From NCBI GenBank assembly GCA_965116325.1, contig OZ220675.1, forward strand, positions 1,860,001 through 1,924,000: 64,000 bases of DNA, given 5' to 3'. Source of the stretch: JAGWBF01 sp965116325. Lineage in GTDB: Bacteria > Chloroflexota > Dehalococcoidia > Lucifugimonadales > JAGWBF01. Positions 42,652 through 51,416 of the stretch are shown here, one piece after another. The notes beneath the pieces were generated by a model that saw only the letters and a program-made list of their open reading frames with translations, made no database searches and had not been told where the DNA came from. Made by a program: the position numbers and the translations under genes. The stretch's first letter is position 1. Each line of letters opens with the position of its first letter.

Positions 42652-44010
42652 CTACCCACCGCCACCTATCTCCTGCTCCACCTTGGAGCAGAGGGCCAGA
42701 AGGGCGGGGCTGAAGGACACATTGTAGGGCATGGGGGATTGCAAAGCCTTGTGTTGGTCTCCCAGTTGGGCGAATTCATGGGTGAATCGGCCCCTGATCT
42801 CATCCAGGGAGGGCTTAGGGCCCACCGCCCTTCCATTGGCCATCACCTCTTGGAGCAGAGGTTCTCCGTTAATGAGCTCCTCGTCCCGCAGGGCGATGAT
42901 GTCCCCGGCGTACATCCCGTCGCCATCCCTGGTGCGGTACACCTGCTTGGGGTCGGGTTGGGACTCCTTGCCAGTGCTCAACTTCATGACGGGCCTGTCG
43001 CCGTACCGGACCAGCTTGTAGGCCATGTCGGTCCATGGGGCGTCGGCGGAAACGCCAAGAGTGGTGCCTATGCCAAAGCTGTCGATGGGCGCTCCGCCAT
43101 CGACCAGCCGCTGCACATCCATCTCATCCAGGCCTCCGCTGCCCACGATGCGCACATACCCCAGCCCGGCATCGTCCAGGCGCTTCCGTACCTGGCGGCT
43201 CAGCTCCCCCAGGTCGCCGCTGTCCAGGCGCACCCCCTGGAGGCGGTGGCCCAGGGCCTCCAATTCCCTGCCGACCACGGCCGCATTCTCCGAGCCGGCG
43301 ATGGTGTTGTAGGTGTCGACCAACAGGACGGACCTGTTGGGAAAGCTCTCCACATAGGCCCGGAAAGCATCGATCTCCCAGGGAAAGCAGGTCACCAGGG
43401 AGTGGGCCATGGTGCCTGCAGGCGGAATACCGTAGGTCTTTGCGGCCAGGACGTTGCTGGTGGAGCTTGCCCCGGCAATATAGCTGGAGCGGGCTACTTT
43501 CATGCCCGCATCGGTGCCGTGGGTGCGCCGGAGGGAAAAGTCCACCACCTCGCGCCCACGGGCTGCCCAGACGCAGCGGGAGGCCTTGGTGGCGATCATG
43601 CTCTGGAGGTTCACCTGGTTGATGACAAAAGACTCGACGATCTGGGCTTCAATGATGGGCGCCGTTACCTCTAAGACGGGCTCGTTGGCAAAGAAGATGC
43701 GCCCTTCGGGTATGGCCCACACATCGCCGGTGAATCTGACGCCCCCAAGGTAGTCGAGAAATCTGGGAGAGAAGATCCTCGTCGATTCCAGGTACTTCAG
43801 GTCGCTTTGGGAGAAGCGGAACTCTTCCAGGTAGGCGAGAACATCCTCGAGGCCGGCGCTGACGAAGTAGCCGCGGTTGGCGGGGTAGCTGCGGATGATC
43901 AGGCTGAAGGTGGCACGCTCACCCATCCCGCGCTCAAGGTAGGTCTGGGCCATGGTCAGCTCATACAGGTCGGTGAGGAGTCCCAGGTCCTGGAGGTTTT
44001 CTTGGCCCAT
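42652..44010 (-). CDS. pncB: Nicotinate phosphoribosyltransferase
   Basis: A 452-residue NAPRTase that makes nicotinate mononucleotide from nicotinate and PRPP in NAD salvage. The N-terminal LTDLYELTMAQTYLERGM, RRTHGTDAGMKVAR, VLLVDTYNTIAG and VRLDSGDLGELS segments match the family. Length is typical. It is preceded by a near-consensus promoter (TTGACA, 17 bp, CATAAT) and lies 53 bp upstream of the fused ETF gene on the same strand. Confidence 0.93.
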   Translation of the reverse strand: MGQENLQDLGLLTDLYELTMAQTYLERGMGERATFSLIIRSYPANRGYFVSAGLEDVLAYLEEFRFSQSDLKYLESTRIFSPRFLDYLGGVRFTGDVWAIPEGRIFFANEPVLEVTAPIIEAQIVESFVINQVNLQSMIATKASRCVWAARGREVVDFSLRRTHGTDAGMKVARSSYIAGASSTSNVLAAKTYGIPPAGTMAHSLVTCFPWEIDAFRAYVESFPNRSVLLVDTYNTIAGSENAAVVGRELEALGHRLQGVRLDSGDLGELSRQVRKRLDDAGLGYVRIVGSGGLDEMDVQRLVDGGAPIDSFGIGTTLGVSADAPWTDMAYKLVRYGDRPVMKLSTGKESQPDPKQVYRTRDGDGMYAGDIIALRDEELINGEPLLQEVMANGRAVGPKPSLDEIRGRFTHEFAQLGDQHKALQSPMPYNVSFSPALLALCSKVEQEIGGGG

Positions 44011-44090
44011 GCTGCTAACAGGTGTCCATCAAGCCGGGTGTGCGCCCTCGCCCATGCCAAGATGCGGGCGCTTTAGGGTAGAACGGTCCC

Positions 44091-44119
44091 ATTATGTTTT
44101 TCGCCCTTTAGCGTGTCAA
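44091..44119 (-). promoter_or_regulatory. Sigma70-type promoter for pncB
   Basis: Minus-strand TTGACA (44114-44119), 17 bp, CATAAT (44091-44096). Predicted start near 44084, a 74-nt leader. It is divergent from the promoter at 44207-44235. Confidence 0.75.
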
Positions 44120-44206
44120 CTTGGGCTCTTCCGAAACCGCAATGGCAGAGGTGATGCGAAATCCTGGGTCCTATGGCAGAAAGGATACAGGGAAGGGGAT
44201 TCCCGT

Positions 44207-44235
44207 TTGACAGCACGGATGGGCGAGACTATATT
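44207..44235 (+). promoter_or_regulatory. Sigma70-type promoter for first TPP-enzyme gene
   Basis: TTGACA (44207-44212), 17 bp, TATATT (44230-44235). Predicted start near 44242, with GGAGG ahead of the ATG at 44287. Confidence 0.72.
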
Positions 44236-44286
44236 CCGCACGATGACGGGTAGCTGGATTAAGGCTGCCACGATGGAGGTACTGCC

Positions 44287-46083
44287 ATGGCCCTGGGACG
44301 CCCCGAATACGTCTCCGACCTGATCGTTTACCTGCTGGACCAGCTGGGCATCGACTACGCCACAACCAACCCTGGGGCAACAACCCGGGGCATGCACGAG
44401 TCCATCGTCTCTTACGGGGGCAACCGGTCCCCTGAAATGATCACCTGCTGCCACGAAGAGCTGGCCGTGGCCATGGCCGAAGGCTACTACCTGGCTACCG
44501 GCAAGCCCCTGGCGGCCCTGGTGCACAACATCGTCGGGCTGCAGCATGCCAGCAAGGCCATCTACGAGGCTTGGCTGGCCGGCGTTCCCATGCTGGTCAT
44601 CGGGGGAACCGGGCCGGTGGACCTGAGCCATCGCCGCCCCTGGATCGACTGGATCCACACCCCCCAGGTGCAGGGCCAGATCGTGCGCGACTACGTGAAG
44701 TGGGATGACCAGCCCGAAGGCGCCCGAAGCGTTGCCGAGTCCATCCTCCGCGCCTACCAGATAGCCATGACCGAACCGAGGGGGCCTGTTTACCTGTGCT
44801 TCGACGTAGAGCTCCAGGAAGCACTCCTGCCCGAGGACTTCGACATCCCCGACGTGAGCCGGTATCTCCCCGGGCACCCGCCGACGGGGAACCCCCAGGC
44901 GATCGCCGAGACCGCCCAAGCCCTGTTGGACGCCGAGCAACCCGTCATCCTTGCCCAGGAGATGGGGCTGACCCCCGGCGGCTCCGACGCCCTTGTTTCC
45001 CTGGCGGAGCTGATGGGTATACCGGTCATAGAGGTGGGACCCTCCTTCTGCCTGCCCAACACCCATCCCCTGAACGTGACCGGGGCCAACAGCGACGTTC
45101 TGCGGGATGCGGACCTGGTACTGACCATCGGGGTCAAGGACATCGATAACTCTCTGAAGACCCCGGTGCACCAGGCCGGGTCCATACCTGAAGGACTTCC
45201 CCGTATCCCTTCGAGCAACATCCGTCGCTACGAAAGCTTGATTAGCGAGAGCACCAAGCTGGTGCGGATCGGGCTGGAGGACTACGGCGTCAAGAGCTGG
45301 GTGAGCCACTACGGTCGCCTGACGGCCGCTGACGTTCCCATTCTGGGTGACGGCGCCGAGGTTCTGCGAGAGTTGGCCAACCTTTGCAAGGGTTCCATGA
45401 ATGGCTCCACGGAAGCCAAGGCCAAGGCGAGGACCGCCAAGGCTGAAGAGATAAACTCCGGCATCAGGAGCAAGGCTCAGACCGACCTCCGGGAGCGCTG
45501 GTGGGACCAGACCCCAATCTCCACAGCCAGGCTGGCATCTGAGGTATGGGATGTCATCAAGGACGAGGACTGGGTGCTGGTGCACGGCTCCCTGAGCGGC
45601 TGGGAGAAGCGACTCTGGAACACCATCGACGAAAAGCACTGGATAGCCGGCGGCGGCGGGACGGGCACCGGGATGGGTGTTGCTATGGGGGCAGCCCTTG
45701 CCTTCAAGGGCACCGACAAGGTGTGCGTAAGCATCCAGAACGACGGAGACCTGCTGTACACCCCCGGTTCCCTTTGGACCGTCGCCCACCACGAGATTCC
45801 TATGCTGGTGGTCATGTTCAACAACAAGGCCTACTACCAGGATGTGGGGCACCAGAGGGCGGTGACGACCCTGAGGGAGCGTTCCCTGGAGAACCTGAAC
45901 GTTGGGGTGAGCTTGGAGGGACCGGACACCGACTTCGCCACCCTGGCCCGGAGCTTCAGCCTGTATGGCGATGGCCCGATCACCCAGCCCGGGGATATTT
46001 CGGCCGCCCTGAAAAAGGGCCTGCGGGTGGTGAAGGAGGAGGGCAAGGCCGCCCTCATCGACACCGTCACCCAGCCGCGGTAG
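44287..46083 (+). CDS. Thiamine pyrophosphate-dependent enzyme (acetolactate synthase-like)
   Basis: A 598-residue TPP enzyme of the acetolactate synthase/benzoylformate decarboxylase superfamily. The N-terminal cofactor-activation region contains the likely catalytic Glu in CCHEELAVAMAEGYYLATG; the TPP/Mg site is QNDGDLLYTPGSLW followed by FNNKAYYQDV. It has no C-terminal regulatory domain. NPGATTRGMHES replaces the usual NPG-T-E turn. The substrate is not identifiable; a carboligase or decarboxylase of a ketoacid is the family expectation. Strong GGAGG and its own promoter. Confidence 0.88.
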   Translation: MALGRPEYVSDLIVYLLDQLGIDYATTNPGATTRGMHESIVSYGGNRSPEMITCCHEELAVAMAEGYYLATGKPLAALVHNIVGLQHASKAIYEAWLAGVPMLVIGGTGPVDLSHRRPWIDWIHTPQVQGQIVRDYVKWDDQPEGARSVAESILRAYQIAMTEPRGPVYLCFDVELQEALLPEDFDIPDVSRYLPGHPPTGNPQAIAETAQALLDAEQPVILAQEMGLTPGGSDALVSLAELMGIPVIEVGPSFCLPNTHPLNVTGANSDVLRDADLVLTIGVKDIDNSLKTPVHQAGSIPEGLPRIPSSNIRRYESLISESTKLVRIGLEDYGVKSWVSHYGRLTAADVPILGDGAEVLRELANLCKGSMNGSTEAKAKARTAKAEEINSGIRSKAQTDLRERWWDQTPISTARLASEVWDVIKDEDWVLVHGSLSGWEKRLWNTIDEKHWIAGGGGTGTGMGVAMGAALAFKGTDKVCVSIQNDGDLLYTPGSLWTVAHHEIPMLVVMFNNKAYYQDVGHQRAVTTLRERSLENLNVGVSLEGPDTDFATLARSFSLYGDGPITQPGDISAALKKGLRVVKEEGKAALIDTVTQPR

Positions 46084-46097
46084 ACGGTCTCTTTTTT
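46063..46097 (+). terminator. Intrinsic terminator of first TPP-enzyme gene
   Basis: ACCGTC (46063-46068) and GACGGT (46083-46088) pair around the stop codon, followed by CTC and six T residues (46092-46097). It begins inside the last codons of the gene. Confidence 0.65.
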
Positions 46098-46140
46098 CGT
46101 CACTCCCGCCTTCGGAGGAGTTTAGGGCCCCCTTCACCGG

Positions 46141-46183
46141 GCTGCCCGTTCCCCTTCGATTTCCCTCAGGGCGAACGGACAGC
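46141..46183. repeat. Dispersed 43-bp palindromic repeat, copy B
   Basis: Ends GCTGCCCGTTC and GAACGGACAGC are inverted with one mismatch. The reverse complement matches the copy at 56572-56614 at 40 of 43 positions. It lies between a terminator and the gene for a secreted acidic protein. Confidence 0.8.
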
Positions 46184-46286
46184 ATAGCCGCGAGTGGGAC
46201 GACGGTGGCGCCGTGCTTATTCATCACAATTCCTTGATATTCGTTCTGTACGATGGGGCCAGCCCATAGGTAAGGAGCGCAGGGGA

Positions 46287-47009
46287 TTGAAGAAGAAGCT
46301 GTTTTTCGTAAGCTTGGCGGTGGCACTTGTCACTGCCGCCGTTACCGTCGGCGTAATGTTCGCCCTGGGAGCCTTTTTTGATGATGACGACGACAAGGAG
46401 TATAGCGAGAAGGTACGGTATGAGCAGCTAACCGGCGAGATAGCGCCCATTCTGGACCTTGATGAACAGCAGGTTGAGTCTGCCATCAAGAAGGCTGCAG
46501 CCGAAGGCAGGCAGAAGGCATTGCAAGGCAAGTTGGACAGCATGGTGAAGAAGGGCACCCTCTCGCGTGAACAGGCCGACGCTTACCTGGACTGGTACAA
46601 GGACAAGCCGGACATTCCATTCCCAGGCCCGGAAACTCGAAGATTCAAAGGGAGGCAATATGCCAAGCCAGATGTACCTTCTTTCAGGTCCGGGCCGAGG
46701 ATTTCCATTCTCCCATTTGGTAGAGGACAATTTCGTGAAGGGCCTTATATCGAAGGGCCGCTGCGGGGCGAGCTTCCACCATTCTTCGGGCTAGAGCTTG
46801 ATGGGCCGGGGTTCTGGTTCCGCCAGGATGGAGACCTCGTCGCTCCCGGCAGCGTAATCTGTGTGTTCGAGGCAGATGCCTTTGGTGAGTGGTGGCACGA
46901 GGTCTGCGATGACGACTACTACAAATACGACGACTATTACGACAAAGATGACCGGGATGATGACTACGACGGCGACGACCACGACAAAGATTACCGGGAC
47001 TATGACTAG
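46287..47009 (+). CDS. Secreted protein with Asp/Tyr-rich acidic tail
   Basis: A 240-residue protein starting at TTG (CAGGGGA just before it). A signal-like helix (VSLAVALVTAAVTVGVMFAL) follows a short Lys-rich start (LKKK). The region after it includes an Asp run and a helical domain with TLSREQADAYLDWYKDKP, similar to DUF2680-like modules. The tail from about residue 205 is built of Asp, Tyr and Lys in a near-repeat (DDYYKYDDYYDKDD and similar). The tail may bind cations. It sits immediately upstream of a two-component regulatory gene pair. Function unknown. Confidence 0.7.
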   Translation: MKKKLFFVSLAVALVTAAVTVGVMFALGAFFDDDDDKEYSEKVRYEQLTGEIAPILDLDEQQVESAIKKAAAEGRQKALQGKLDSMVKKGTLSREQADAYLDWYKDKPDIPFPGPETRRFKGRQYAKPDVPSFRSGPRISILPFGRGQFREGPYIEGPLRGELPPFFGLELDGPGFWFRQDGDLVAPGSVICVFEADAFGEWWHEVCDDDYYKYDDYYDKDDRDDDYDGDDHDKDYRDYD

Positions 47010-47116
47010 CTCCCCCGTGGGCGCTGTCCTTCAAGGCGGCGCGTGAACGGGACGTCGGGACCGGCTCAACACTTCGCCGGTCCCACGAAAAGCAGAGCAC
47101 CCTTGCAGGTGACGCG

Positions 47117-47809
47117 ATGGCCGAAAGAGTGCTGGTGGTCGAAGATGACCCTAACACGCTGGAGATCGTAGAGCTCTATCTCCGTCGAGACGGCTACGAG
47201 GTGCTGCCGGCCAGGGATGGAATGGAAGGACTTGCCCTGTTCGAGGAGCAGAGCTCCGACCTTGTGATTCTTGACCTCATGCTGCCCAAGCTGAACGGCA
47301 TGGAGCTGTGCAGGAGGCTCCGCGAGGTCAAGGATGTGCCCATCATCATGCTCACAGCCATGGTCCAGGAGGATGACCGGCTGGCAGGACTGGAGATGGG
47401 CGCCGACGACTACGTAACCAAGCCCTTCAGCCCCCGGGAGCTGGCCGCCAGGGTAAAGGCGGTGCTGAGGCGCACAGCCCGGGATGCCACGGGTGCCGAG
47501 GACGGCGAGCTGGCGCAGGGAGGCGTCACCTTGGACCTGCGGCGCCACTTGGTCCATGTTCACGGCGAGCAGATAGACCTTACCCCTACCGAGTTCAGGT
47601 TGCTGGCTATGCTGATGCGGGAACCTGGGAGGACATTTTCGAGGGCACAAATCATTGACGGGGTGCTGGGGTACGATTTCGACGGCTTCGACAGGGCCGT
47701 CGATGCCCACATCTCCAACCTGCGGCGCAAGCTGAAGTGCGGTCCCGACGGCGAAGACTTCATCCATACTATCTACGGTGTGGGTTACAGGTTTGGCGTT
47801 GGCGACTAG
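47117..47809 (+). CDS. OmpR-family response regulator
   Basis: A 230-residue canonical response regulator. The receiver has the acidic pair in VVEDD (residues 8-11), phospho-Asp53 (LILDLMLP), Thr81 and Lys103 (VTKPF). The C-terminal winged helix has LTPTEFRLLAMLMREPG and VDAHISNLRRKL. It is directly followed by a histidine kinase gene that overlaps it by 32 bases, so it is its partner. It probably controls genes in response to an envelope signal. Confidence 0.94.
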   Translation: MAERVLVVEDDPNTLEIVELYLRRDGYEVLPARDGMEGLALFEEQSSDLVILDLMLPKLNGMELCRRLREVKDVPIIMLTAMVQEDDRLAGLEMGADDYVTKPFSPRELAARVKAVLRRTARDATGAEDGELAQGGVTLDLRRHLVHVHGEQIDLTPTEFRLLAMLMREPGRTFSRAQIIDGVLGYDFDGFDRAVDAHISNLRRKLKCGPDGEDFIHTIYGVGYRFGVGD

Positions 47810-49172
47810 GTGGTTTTTCAGCCTGCATTTTCGGCTAATCGCAGCCTTCACCCTTGTGCTGGCCCTGGCCCTCACGGGCATCAGCCTGTACGTTGGGTAC
47901 ACCTCCGGCCAGGACACGGAGCGCCTGGAAAGAGACATTGACGATGCCCGTCTCGCCAGGATGAACCTGCTGGTATCCGAAAGCTACACCGAGCGACGCG
48001 GGTGGGAGGGGATCCAGCAGGCCATCGAGGGGGTCAGCTCCCTCTACGGGTGGCGCATCCGGGTCATTGACCAAGACAGGATAGTCAGAGCAGACTCCCA
48101 CCTGGATTTCGGTCACTTCGGGGAGTTTGGTCTCAAGGATGGGCACTCCTTTCCAATCCTGAGCCGGGGGGTCACGGTCGGGTCGGTGTTTGTGACCTCT
48201 CCGGAGGCTCCAGAGGTGTCGCCGGAGCCCTCGGTATCTCTTCTGACCACGGCGGTGAACCGCTCCCTCCTGTGGACGGGCTTGGCGGTAGGCGCTGCCG
48301 GCATCCTTCTCATATCCCTGTTGTCCCGCCGTATGCTGGGGCCCGTCAGGGAGCTGAGCTCAGCAGCCCGGCTGCTTGGCCAGGGGGACACCTCCCAAAG
48401 GGTGTCGCCCAGGGGCAGGGACGAAGTCGCCGAGCTGGGCCGGGCTTTCAACTCCATGGCCAGCGACCTGGAAAAGGCGGAGCAGCAGCGGAAGATACTC
48501 ATGGCCGACATCGCCCATGAGCTTCGCACACCCCTGTCCAACGTCCAGGGATACCTGGAAGCCATAAAGGACGGGCTGCTACAGCCCGACGCCCGGACCA
48601 TAGACACCGTCCACGAGCAGGTGATTCAACTAGCTCGCCTGGTGGAGGACCTGCGCTTGCTGGCCTTGGCTGAAGCGGGCGACCTCCCATTGCATCGTCA
48701 GCCCGGTTCACTGGTCGACGTGCTGCAGAGATCCATGGATGGGGTGAAACCCCGGGCCGACGCCAGCGGTGTGCAGTTGCTCCTGGAAGCCCCGGAGGCC
48801 CTTCCGCCGGTGGAGTTGGACAGCATGCGCATCGCCCAGGTGGTGGGGAACCTGCTGGAGAACGCCATAAGCTACACCCCTGAGGGCGGGCAGGTGACGG
48901 TCACCGCTTCGCTGTCAGATTCCGGCCTCGCCAGGGTTACCGTCGCCGACACTGGAATCGGCATTCCCGAGGAGGACCTGCCCAGCATCTTCGAGCGCTT
49001 CTACCGGGTGGACCCGTCCCGCACCAGGGCGACAGGAGCCGCAGGCTTGGGTCTGACCATCGCCAAGGGTCTGGTGGAGGCCCATGGGGGCGCCATCTAT
49101 GCTGAGAGCTCCCCGGGTCAAGGCAGCCGCTTTACCTTCGAACTTCCCCTGACCTCAGACCAGTCGTCATAA
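47778..49172 (+). CDS. Sensor histidine kinase
   Basis: A 464-residue membrane kinase. Two transmembrane helices (about residues 19-41 and 163-183) flank a roughly 120-residue extracytoplasmic sensor domain. A HAMP linker follows, then HisKA with His247 (DIAHELRTPLSNVQ) and a HATPase with NLLENAISYT, DTGIGIPEED and GLGLTIAKGLVEAHGG. GTG start inside the response regulator gene; in-frame TTG codons at 47793 and 47799 are alternatives. The ligand is unknown. Confidence 0.92.
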   Translation: MWVTGLALATRWFFSLHFRLIAAFTLVLALALTGISLYVGYTSGQDTERLERDIDDARLARMNLLVSESYTERRGWEGIQQAIEGVSSLYGWRIRVIDQDRIVRADSHLDFGHFGEFGLKDGHSFPILSRGVTVGSVFVTSPEAPEVSPEPSVSLLTTAVNRSLLWTGLAVGAAGILLISLLSRRMLGPVRELSSAARLLGQGDTSQRVSPRGRDEVAELGRAFNSMASDLEKAEQQRKILMADIAHELRTPLSNVQGYLEAIKDGLLQPDARTIDTVHEQVIQLARLVEDLRLLALAEAGDLPLHRQPGSLVDVLQRSMDGVKPRADASGVQLLLEAPEALPPVELDSMRIAQVVGNLLENAISYTPEGGQVTVTASLSDSGLARVTVADTGIGIPEEDLPSIFERFYRVDPSRTRATGAAGLGLTIAKGLVEAHGGAIYAESSPGQGSRFTFELPLTSDQSS

Positions 49173-49189
49173 ACCGGGCCCCAGCCTGG

Positions 49190-49235
49190 CCTTACCCAAG
49201 TGGGTGATATAGCCTTACCCAAGTGGGTGATATAG
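49190..49235. repeat. Perfect 23-bp tandem duplication
   Basis: Two identical 23-bp units (49190-49212 and 49213-49235) lie between the kinase stop and the LLM start. Each contains an ACCCA/TGGGT inverted repeat with a 2-base spacer and ends in GATATAG. This may be a paired operator or promoter element. Confidence 0.75.
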
Positions 49236-49295
49236 AATGAGGTTAGGCATCTCCGGTGTCTCCCCAGTCTCGATTCCTCTACAGGAGTGTTGCGT

Positions 49296-50234
49296 ATGTC
49301 CGACGGCGGAAAGCTCCAGTTCGGTATCTGCATTCCCCAGCTTTTCCCCGATGGCTCCGTTGACCTGGAGAGCATCTCAAGCTACATGAAGCACATCCGC
49401 TCCTTGGGCTACACCAGCGCCTGGGTGCAGGATGGAGTTATCGGGGCTAGGCCATCCCTGGACCCCCTGCCCCTGCTTGCTTACGCAGCCCCCTTCAGCG
49501 GTGATCTTACCCTGGGCGTCTCTGTTCTGCTGGCCAACCTCAGGATACCCATCCCTGTGGCAAAGTCCGTCGCAACCCTCGACCACCTCACCGGGGGACG
49601 CATTCTGCTGGGCATCGGAATGGGGTTCTACGAAGGCGCCTACCCCGCCTTTGGTCTGGATGTGAAGAGAAGAGTCTCTCGCTTCGAGGAGGGCATCCAG
49701 GTCATGAAGGCTTTGTGGACCCAGGACAAGGCCAGCTTCCAGGGCAAGCACTTCCAGTTGAATGATGTAGTTATGAACCCCAAGCCACTGCAAAAGCCCC
49801 ACCCGCCTCTGTGGTTTGGCGCCCACTCGGCGCCCGCCCTCCGCCGCTCCGTCGTGTACGGCGACGGCTGGATGAGCGCGGGAGCAGCCTCCACGGCCGA
49901 CTTCAAGGGGGAGATTAAGCTGGTGCGCCAGTTCATGGAGGAAGAGAGGCGGGACCCATCAACCTTCAAGTTGTCCAAGCGGGTGTACCTGTATGTTGAC
50001 AAGGACCGGGACACCGCCGAAAAGAGCCTGCGGGAGTGGTCGGGCATTATTTACCAGGACCCGGACAGGCTGCCCAGGACAGCAGTTTATGGCGGAGTGC
50101 AGGACTGCGTGGACGGCTTGGGCGAGGTGGTGGAGGAGGGCATCGACCTGCTCATGTGCAACCCGGTGGGGGACCTGCACGCCCAGGCGGAGATCCTGGC
50201 CCGGGATGTGTTGCCCAAACTGGGATTTCCCTAG
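49296..50234 (+). CDS. Luciferase-like flavin-dependent oxidoreductase (LLM)
   Basis: A 312-residue LLM-family enzyme, shorter than the two LLMs near the window start. It begins LQFGICIPQLFPDGSVDLES; the DHLTGGRILLGIGMGFYE loop and the TLGVSVLLANLRIPIPVAKS segment mark the flavin region. It looks F420-like in length but the cofactor is not certain. The ATG at 49296 has AGGAG eight bases before it. It sits alone after the kinase gene and a tandem repeat, and before an amidohydrolase. Confidence 0.88.
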   Translation: MSDGGKLQFGICIPQLFPDGSVDLESISSYMKHIRSLGYTSAWVQDGVIGARPSLDPLPLLAYAAPFSGDLTLGVSVLLANLRIPIPVAKSVATLDHLTGGRILLGIGMGFYEGAYPAFGLDVKRRVSRFEEGIQVMKALWTQDKASFQGKHFQLNDVVMNPKPLQKPHPPLWFGAHSAPALRRSVVYGDGWMSAGAASTADFKGEIKLVRQFMEEERRDPSTFKLSKRVYLYVDKDRDTAEKSLREWSGIIYQDPDRLPRTAVYGGVQDCVDGLGEVVEEGIDLLMCNPVGDLHAQAEILARDVLPKLGFP

Positions 50235-50296
50235 ATCGCGAGAAACAAGCCCCCTGTTATTCTAGGGCGAGGGTCAGCAACTAGTAAGGAGGAACC

Positions 50297-51286
50297 GTGC
50301 CCATCGATATGCATGCCCACTATGTGCCTCCCAAGGCCCTGGACCGCCTGGGCAATGGACCGTCCCCCTACGGCGCCCACCTGGAAGAGGTCGCCAACGG
50401 CACGTGCCTGTGCTTCGACTATGGGCTCCGCCTTCGACCTTTCTTTCATAGGCTGCTCGATCTGGACGATCGTTGGACGGAGATGGAAACCCAGGGAGTG
50501 GACCGACAGATACTGACAGTGTGGGCAGACGTGTTCGGCTATGGGGCTTCCGCCGTTGAGGCCGCCCGATGGCACAGGCTCCTGAACGAGTGCCTGTCGG
50601 AGACCGCCCAGACCCATCCCGACCGCCTTTCCATGATGGTGTCGCTGCCCCTCCAGGATGAAGACCTGGCCGCCGCTGAGCTGGAACACGGAGTTAAACA
50701 ATTGGGAGCCGTTGGAGGTGTCATTGGGGCCAACGTCGATGGGGTCAACCTGGGCGAGGCGACCCTGGATCGCTTCTGGGCGACGGCCTGCGACCTCGAT
50801 GTTCCCCTGTTCATCCATCCCACCGCCCCCAACCCCCCGGTAAGAACCAGGAAGTACGACCTGAACGTTTCGGTCGAGTACACCTACGACACCACAGCGT
50901 CCGTGGGTTCCCTCGTGCTGAGCGGGACCATGGACCGGTTCCCCAACTTGAAGCTGATACTCTCCCACGGGGGTGGGTATTTCCCCTACCAGGCGTACAG
51001 GTTCGACCGCCTGTACCGGAACCACCTGGATGAGGTCCCCCTGGTGCCTCCTAACCTGCCATCCACATACATCAAGCGGTTCTGGTACGACAGCATCCTG
51101 CATGGAGGCCCGCCCCTCCGTTTTCTGTGCGACCAGGTGGGTACCGACCGGGTGCTGCTGGGCAGCGACTACCCCTTCCCCGTGTACGACAAGGTCCCCC
51201 TGGACAACATCGCCGACACGGACCTCAGCAAGGAAGATGTGGCCAAGATAACCGATGGCAATGCCCGCCAGCTGTTCAAGCTATAG
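50297..51286 (+). CDS. Amidohydrolase family protein (ACMSD-like)
   Basis: A 329-residue metal-dependent hydrolase/decarboxylase. DMHAHYVP gives the HxH pair, FIHPTAP and SHGGGYFPY provide further His, and LGSDYPFP the final Asp, the set seen in 2-amino-3-carboxymuconate-6-semialdehyde decarboxylase-like enzymes. GTG start with AAGGAGG four bases upstream. It lies beside LLM and CoxL-type genes, which fits a ring-cleavage or amide-hydrolysis catabolic role, though no pathway is proven. Confidence 0.88.
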   Translation: MPIDMHAHYVPPKALDRLGNGPSPYGAHLEEVANGTCLCFDYGLRLRPFFHRLLDLDDRWTEMETQGVDRQILTVWADVFGYGASAVEAARWHRLLNECLSETAQTHPDRLSMMVSLPLQDEDLAAAELEHGVKQLGAVGGVIGANVDGVNLGEATLDRFWATACDLDVPLFIHPTAPNPPVRTRKYDLNVSVEYTYDTTASVGSLVLSGTMDRFPNLKLILSHGGGYFPYQAYRFDRLYRNHLDEVPLVPPNLPSTYIKRFWYDSILHGGPPLRFLCDQVGTDRVLLGSDYPFPVYDKVPLDNIADTDLSKEDVAKITDGNARQLFKL

Positions 51287-51318
51287 GACTCCCGCCAAGG
51301 TCGGGGACGGCCAAGCCC

Positions 51319-51347
51319 TTTCCAAACCGCCAACGGCGTCATAAAAT
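51319..51347 (+). promoter_or_regulatory. Possible promoter for CoxL-type cluster
   Basis: TTTCCA (51319-51324, 4 of 6), 17 bp, TAAAAT (51342-51347). Predicted start near 51354, 63 nt before the ATG at 51417. Confidence 0.45.
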
Positions 51348-51416
51348 ACGGCCAGCGACAAGCCAAGCTGCAACCTTTCTGTCTGCACCAACAGCTTCTG
51401 TAACCGGGAGGGAAAG

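Noticed and set aside
46141..46183. The 43-bp repeat as a CRISPR repeat
   Set aside because: Copies are single, kilobases apart, and have no regular spacers or cas genes.
46194..46286. Upstream extension of the Asp/Tyr-rich protein
   Set aside because: It would place the signal-like helix more than 30 residues in. The TTG at 46287 gives a normal Lys-rich signal start.
44116..46326. A 736-codon minus-strand open frame
   Set aside because: It is antisense to the first TPP enzyme, has no recognisable family, and its composition is typical of an antisense shadow.
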